Shown here: one piece after another, positions 59,107 to 64,000 of the stretch
Numbering within the stretch: the first letter of the stretch is position 1
Layout: every line of letters begins with the position of its first letter
Assembly (NCBI GenBank): GCA_013399015.1
Contig: VWZX01019989.1
Coordinates: 1,413,725-1,477,724, forward strand
From: Galbula dea
Lineage: Eukaryota > Chordata > Aves > Piciformes > Galbulidae
Length of the DNA stretch: 64,000 bases
Reading direction: 5' to 3'
The notes under the pieces: generated by a model
Seen by the model: the letters and a program-made list of their open reading frames with translations, nothing else
Told to the model about the DNA's origin: nothing
The model's database searches: none
Made by a program: the position numbers and the translations under genes

Positions 59107-59180
59107 TGAAAAAACCAACCAACCAACACCCCACCAAAGCAAACAAACCAACCAACCAACATACTAACCAACAAACCCAC
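59107..59180 (+). repeat. (CCAA)n/(CAAA)n simple repeat
   Basis: Two clusters of CCAA units separated by CAAA units. Low complexity, with no coding value. Confidence 0.85.
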
Positions 59181-61844
59181 ACCTTGTTTCTCTGCTTGCC
59201 ACTCCTACTTGCCATTTTATTGCCCTGAATTCACCCCAGAGGCAGTAATTCACTAATGCTTAAATGCATTGTTTCCATGGCCTCTATGAGCATTGTGACA
59301 AAATTATCACCCTACTTTATCAGTTTCAGTGGTGATTGGAGGCAGTTTAGGGACAAGACTAAAGGAAGAGAGGAATTAAGATAAAGAACAGGCTGGACAA
59401 ACATCCGCCAGAAATGGTGCAGCTAGGGTTGACCCCACCTCAAGGCAAGGAAGTGAGCTAAACCAACACTCTTGAAGGCCGCTCCAGAAATGTCTCAGGA
59501 TTTGTTTAAACTGTTTTTCATTTGCCTATGTTCTTCAGGGTAGCGGAAGGACTGGAATTCCCAGGGCTCTGTATGGGACACCCTGCTCTGACACTGAACA
59601 AAGCCCTAAAGACAGAGACAGCTCTGAATGTGGGACAACACATCAGTTATCTGACAGCTATACTGAGCAGGGAAAAAAAAAGGCAGGCATACTGATGAAT
59701 ATCAAAACCAGAGAAATATAACAAGTCTTCTAAGTAACAGAGAGCAATTGACAGTGCAGTGGCTGAGGTACTTCCCTGGTATCGCTTTCTAGGTAGTCAG
59801 AGTAGAAACAATTTGATGACTGAATTTTGACTCAGATTAAGTCCTTCTATTAATGCTAATGGGTTTTGGATGAGACTCTAAAACTACTCCCAAGAATTTC
59901 AGGAACTTGGATGCAATCCCTGTGTACAAGCTTACTTCCATGATTCTGATTCAAAATTCGGAACTGCGGCTTCTCGTCCAGGTTTACATAGAATCAAACG
60001 TTGATTAAAAGAACAGTAAAAAGCAACTGGAATGTCAGGATATTCTTCAAGAACGTTGGAAATTTCTCATGAGACGATGACAACATCAAATCTAAGCCCA
60101 AAGCTTCATTTGGCCTCTAAGCCTAACTGCCAGCCTTCATCTCTCTTTATGGAGGCTTCTCATCCCAACACCACCACCTCTATTTAACAAAGGTGTGATT
60201 TCTAACACTGATTTCTTCTGAATCATCATCAAATACTGACTTCTAGTCAGGGCATACAAACATACAAAATGGACTAACAGTTCAATATGTTATGGAAAAT
60301 CCTATAAACCTATGCCTTAAAAAACCATATCAAGGCTCAGAGTACTAAGGGGGCAAGAGCGTGCTTAAGTTTCTCCACAACACAGGCTCAAAATTCATGT
60401 GGACAAAACAAGCTGCCAGCCCTCCTTGTAGGCATCCTGCCTCCAAGCAAGAGGACACCATGCAATGGAAAGAGCTCCAAAGCACAGACACTTGCTTCTG
60501 GGCTGGCTTTACTTACATAATATTGGTTGCTACGGGAAGAGTCAGAGTTGTGTAAACTCTCTTTTATAGAGCTCTTACCTAATCACATAACTCCAAAATA
60601 TCAACTTCTGAACCACTGTTTCTCCTCTTTCATTACTAAATCCCATGTCAATATCCTGCTTTGGGTCTCAAACCAGCCTGAGAAACATATTTGACAAAAA
60701 AAATCACTAATAAAATATGAACCAGGAGTTGTCAACAAAAACCACTCTTTGCCCTAGAAAGAACAAACCTGGAGCCATTCACAGGCTGAGATGCAGCTGA
60801 ACATTTTGGAGCCCAGACTGCAGGGGCCAGCCAAATGCTGCTGCAAGGCCCCCATTCTCCACTAACAATCCCTGCCACCAGCAGGCATTCCTGAGGGCTT
60901 CCAGGAGGTGATCCTTCACCCAGAAGGAGAGGGCTGGGTTAGTCCTCTTGGACCTGAGCCATCGTGCCTTACAGAGGTATCCTGTTTCACTGGAATATTT
61001 AACTGTGCTACAGCTTTCTACCAGAGCATTAACATTGCTCTGCCCACTGCTTAAGGCAACTTGCAAGGACTGATCACAAAATTATCAGACTTTTTCCAAC
61101 ACATTGGAAATTTCCGTAAGTCAAGGAAGAGAGGTTCCTACTGCCCAGCACTCGCCCAGCAAGTGCCTAACAAACTTAAGGACAAATGAAACCATAACAA
61201 CTGTCCAATCTGCCTCTTGTGTAACTCAGCACAGGAAACTCACACAGTAATTCCTGCACCAGCTCCAGAAAAAATATTCAATGAAAATGGAGTCTGACAC
61301 TGGTTATTTACATGCTGACCTCAGATTCCATCCAAATTCTGTTCTCAGTCTCTTTGCTAAGTTTTACTGACCTTTTCCACTGGCTCCTGGAGCGATTCCT
61401 ACTGAGCTCCACTGACTACTCAATTTCATTCCCTTTCCATGATGGTATGAGTGTACTGCCTTATTTAATTTGAACACATATGTCAAAATACCCATTTCTA
61501 GCATGTTCTGCCAAAACTGAAGATGAGTGAAAGCAGCTGGCCTCTCTACTGCATTTTGCTAAAGGACTAGTTGCTCATTGTCTGCCCTTTGTGTGCCTTT
61601 GACCCCAGTAACTCACAAAGATCCAGATTTGAGGAGAGCACCAGACATCAGTTCTGATGCCCTGAAACACTACAGTACAGTTTATACGTGACACATCATT
61701 TTATGGGAATAATTCCCAGTGTGGTGTCTCCTGGGATGGAGATGAGGACTGTGTGTGCCTGTGATTTCCCAGGCTCCACAAATAGTGCAGAGCAGTCCAT
61801 TCTTGATTACTCTTTGCATCTATTTTATTTTTTTCTGAATGCTA

Positions 61845-62510
61845 ATACAAAACCACACGATTGCTGAGGTTGGAAGGCACTTCTGGAAATAATCTAGTCC
61901 AACCCCCTGCTCAGAGCAGGGTCACTGTCAGCTACAGCAGGTTGTGCAGGGTGATGTCCAGTCAAGTGTTGAATACCTCTGAAGACAGACACTCCACAAC
62001 GTCTCTGGGCGTTCAAATGTCTGACCAGCTTTACAGTAGAAAAAAAAATAAAAAATCCATTTGTTTAAACAAAATTTTCTTTTGCTTGCTTTGTGCTCTT
62101 TGCCTCCTGTTCTTTCCCTAGATGCCACTGAGGAGAGTCTGTCTCCTTATTCCTTACTCCTTCCCATCAGGTATTTATACATAGGCTCCCTGAACCTTCT
62201 CCCCTCCAGGCTGAACAGCCTCAATCCTCTCGGCCTCTCATTGTAGTTCAGATGCTTCAGTCCTATAACCACCTTCATGGCCCTCTGAGGACTCACTGCA
62301 GTGTGTCCACGTCTCTCATCTGGGAAGCCCAGAACTGGATGTTGTGCTACAGATGAGCTGAACAGAGTGGAAGGTTCATCACCCTCAGTCTGACCTAACA
62401 CAGCCCAGGAGGCTGTTGGTCTTTGCTGCACATATTCAGCTTGCTGTCCACCAGGATCTCAAGGTTCTTTCCTGTAAAGCTGCCTATATGATGTTTGATG
62501 TGTTTGATGT
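61845..62510 (-). mobile_element. CR1 LINE 3' fragment
   Basis: On the - strand the sequence follows the CR1 C-terminal reverse transcriptase region (TGGACAGCAAGCTGAA, GGCTGTTCAGCCTGGAG) and ends with a GGTTGGACTAGATTATTTCC-like tail near 61870. It is interrupted by an A-rich stretch (62040-62056) and shows many differences, so this is an older copy. Confidence 0.88.
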
Positions 62511-64000
62511 TCAGTAATCCAACAACTTCACCAGTGAAAGAGCAGGACAAACACTGCAAAGAGTAAATACAGAATGAGTACAAGCCATTGTCACACCAGG
62601 GACATCGGGATGCATTAGTCCATGAATGAAACAGCATTCACAGTTGGTGAAATTTGGGCACGTCCTAGATGAGAGCCAGTGTGCTCTCCTTGACTGTTAC
62701 AGAAATGCTGCTGGTCCTACAAGGAAAAATCAGGTCCCTGGGCACTCCAATTTGATTAGAAATAAGAAAAAATGCTTTCTAGTGAAAGAAAAAAATTCTC
62801 CTCTAGGAATTTCTGCATCTTTCCAGCTCTAAAGCTGGCAAAGTAAGCCTCACTGGATTTAACTTCAAATACTTCTAACTTTGTGAAATTGGGAAATGTC
62901 AGAGTAACATTTTTTTATGCATCTTTGCATATGATCAAAAGCATGATTGTCACACAACCAGATGAGACACGCAGCATATTCCAAACCCTCAATGAAATCT
63001 AGTCGCTAAAGTACTCAGCTGCTGTAAGCAACCCTTGCAGCAAGATGCCCTCTGTGAACATCTCTAACTATTTTGGGCCATCTCAGATGAAAGAAGTTTA
63101 ATTAGCACTTTATCCCTGCTACAGACTGTTAAAAGTTAGTTACAAAACCATGTAGAGCATGCATAATTTTCCACTGAACTCTACAGACATTTTTAGGATG
63201 CTTTTAAATTTGATACCCACGGGTAACCCTAGAAACTCCTACAGGTCATCTTCATAAAATCAGAGTTCACTTACTGTACAGGTAAACTATCACCCAGTAA
63301 CAGCTCAATGATAGGAAAGACACCACAGGAATAACACTGTCCTAAAATTATTAGCAAACAGGAAACATCACAGAAGATGAAAAAAAAATTAATTATTTTT
63401 CTACCAACTCTGCAATAACAAGATGACTACCCACTTTCTCCCATCCCTCAGCTGGTGGTCCCCATGTTTTTTATTTAATTTCTTTCCCCGGTCATTCCCT
63501 TGCTCTCAGACTCTTCAAGCCCCTGACTGCTTTTGGGGAGGATCCAGAACTTCCTATTTTCCAATGACCCTCTTGAGACTTCAAGTTCTTCTATGTTTCC
63601 TGGTGAGCTCTGTCTCCTCTTTGTTTAGCTGCCTGAAAGTCCTGCCCCAGTCTTACAGCACTGGAAAGAAACGTAACCTAACAGTATTAATAAACGATAG
63701 CTATTCTGTTCTCTCCCTTTCATCTCCTCTCCTCTGGCCGTAACCGATCCACCTGCTGCCAAGGCAATGAGCAAGCTGCAGTGCTGCCACATCAAGACGC
63801 AAGGCTTTTTCCACCCCAGGTCACCATCTGAGCAGGTTGGTGAACGAGCCAAGATGCTTCTCTGCTGCAAAGCCTAAGCCTTCTGCTTGGGTGGAGAAGA
63901 CCTGATGGCTCCAGACTGAGGGACGACAAGGGCTCCCATCCAGCCCAGCAGCCCCTGGGGTAAACCTCTATTGAGAGTGCTTCGCAGCAGTCTCAAATAT

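Larger units (their letters stand above)
52334..64000 (-). other. B4GALNT3: Probable B4GALNT3 intron 1
   Basis: No exon encoding a basic N-terminus with a membrane anchor was found on the - strand, so the first exon and promoter should lie beyond 64000. Contents: (AAAC)n at about 54570-54610, CR1 fragments at 57.86-58.15 and 61.85-62.5 kb, and CAAC/CAAA repeats at 59.1 kb. The rest is unremarkable intronic sequence with only chance open frames. Confidence 0.6.

Noticed and set aside
1..64000. A previously undescribed gene system
   Set aside because: Apart from the two known vertebrate genes, simple repeats and CR1 fragments, no open frame, RNA-like structure or repeat array stood out strongly enough to support a new system.

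Overview
The window is nuclear DNA from a vertebrate, almost certainly a bird. Two spliced genes are recognisable from their translated exons. Most recognisable interspersed repeats are CR1 LINE fragments with the octamer-type CR1 3' tail, the dominant avian retroposon. No Alu, L1 or B-type SINE is visible. The species cannot be fixed from the sequence alone. No bacterial genes, operons, CRISPR arrays, rRNA or tRNA genes were seen.

Layout. Bases 1-19675 hold no recognisable exon and are probably NINJ2 intron 1 or upstream DNA, with CR1 fragments near 1.1, 15.1-15.7 and 17.75-18.1 kb. Bases 19676-22710 (+) hold the two main coding exons of ninjurin-2 (NINJ2), then a 3'UTR intron and a last non-coding exon with a polyadenylation signal. 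About 5 kb without a gene follows. Bases 28861-52333 (-) hold 18 coding exons of B4GALNT3 (beta-1,4-N-acetylgalactosaminyltransferase 3). These run from an N-terminal stem exon through the PA14 domain, a long variable stem exon and the complete catalytic domain to the stop codon. A relatively intact 1.2-kb CR1 lies antisense in one B4GALNT3 intron. Bases 52334-64000 look like B4GALNT3 intron 1, with two more CR1 fragments. The first exon (cytoplasmic tail and membrane anchor) should lie beyond the right edge.

The two genes converge tail to tail. This matches the human 12p13.33 order (B4GALNT3 next to NINJ2, opposite strands), so it is conserved amniote synteny rather than a functional operon. 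The products are unrelated: a two-pass membrane adhesion protein and a Golgi enzyme that makes LacdiNAc (GalNAc-beta1,4-GlcNAc).

All exon borders given obey GT-AG, and codon phases join correctly across every adjacent pair. The exception is one gap: an expected stem segment between the exon at 52280-52333 and the exon at 44221-44316 was not found. I see no evidence of a new biological system. The most useful leads are that missing exon, a non-CR1 segment between two CR1 tails near 57.9 kb, a CpG-enriched intronic block near 47.6-48.6 kb, a GATA-motif cluster near 50.9 kb, and the well-preserved CR1.
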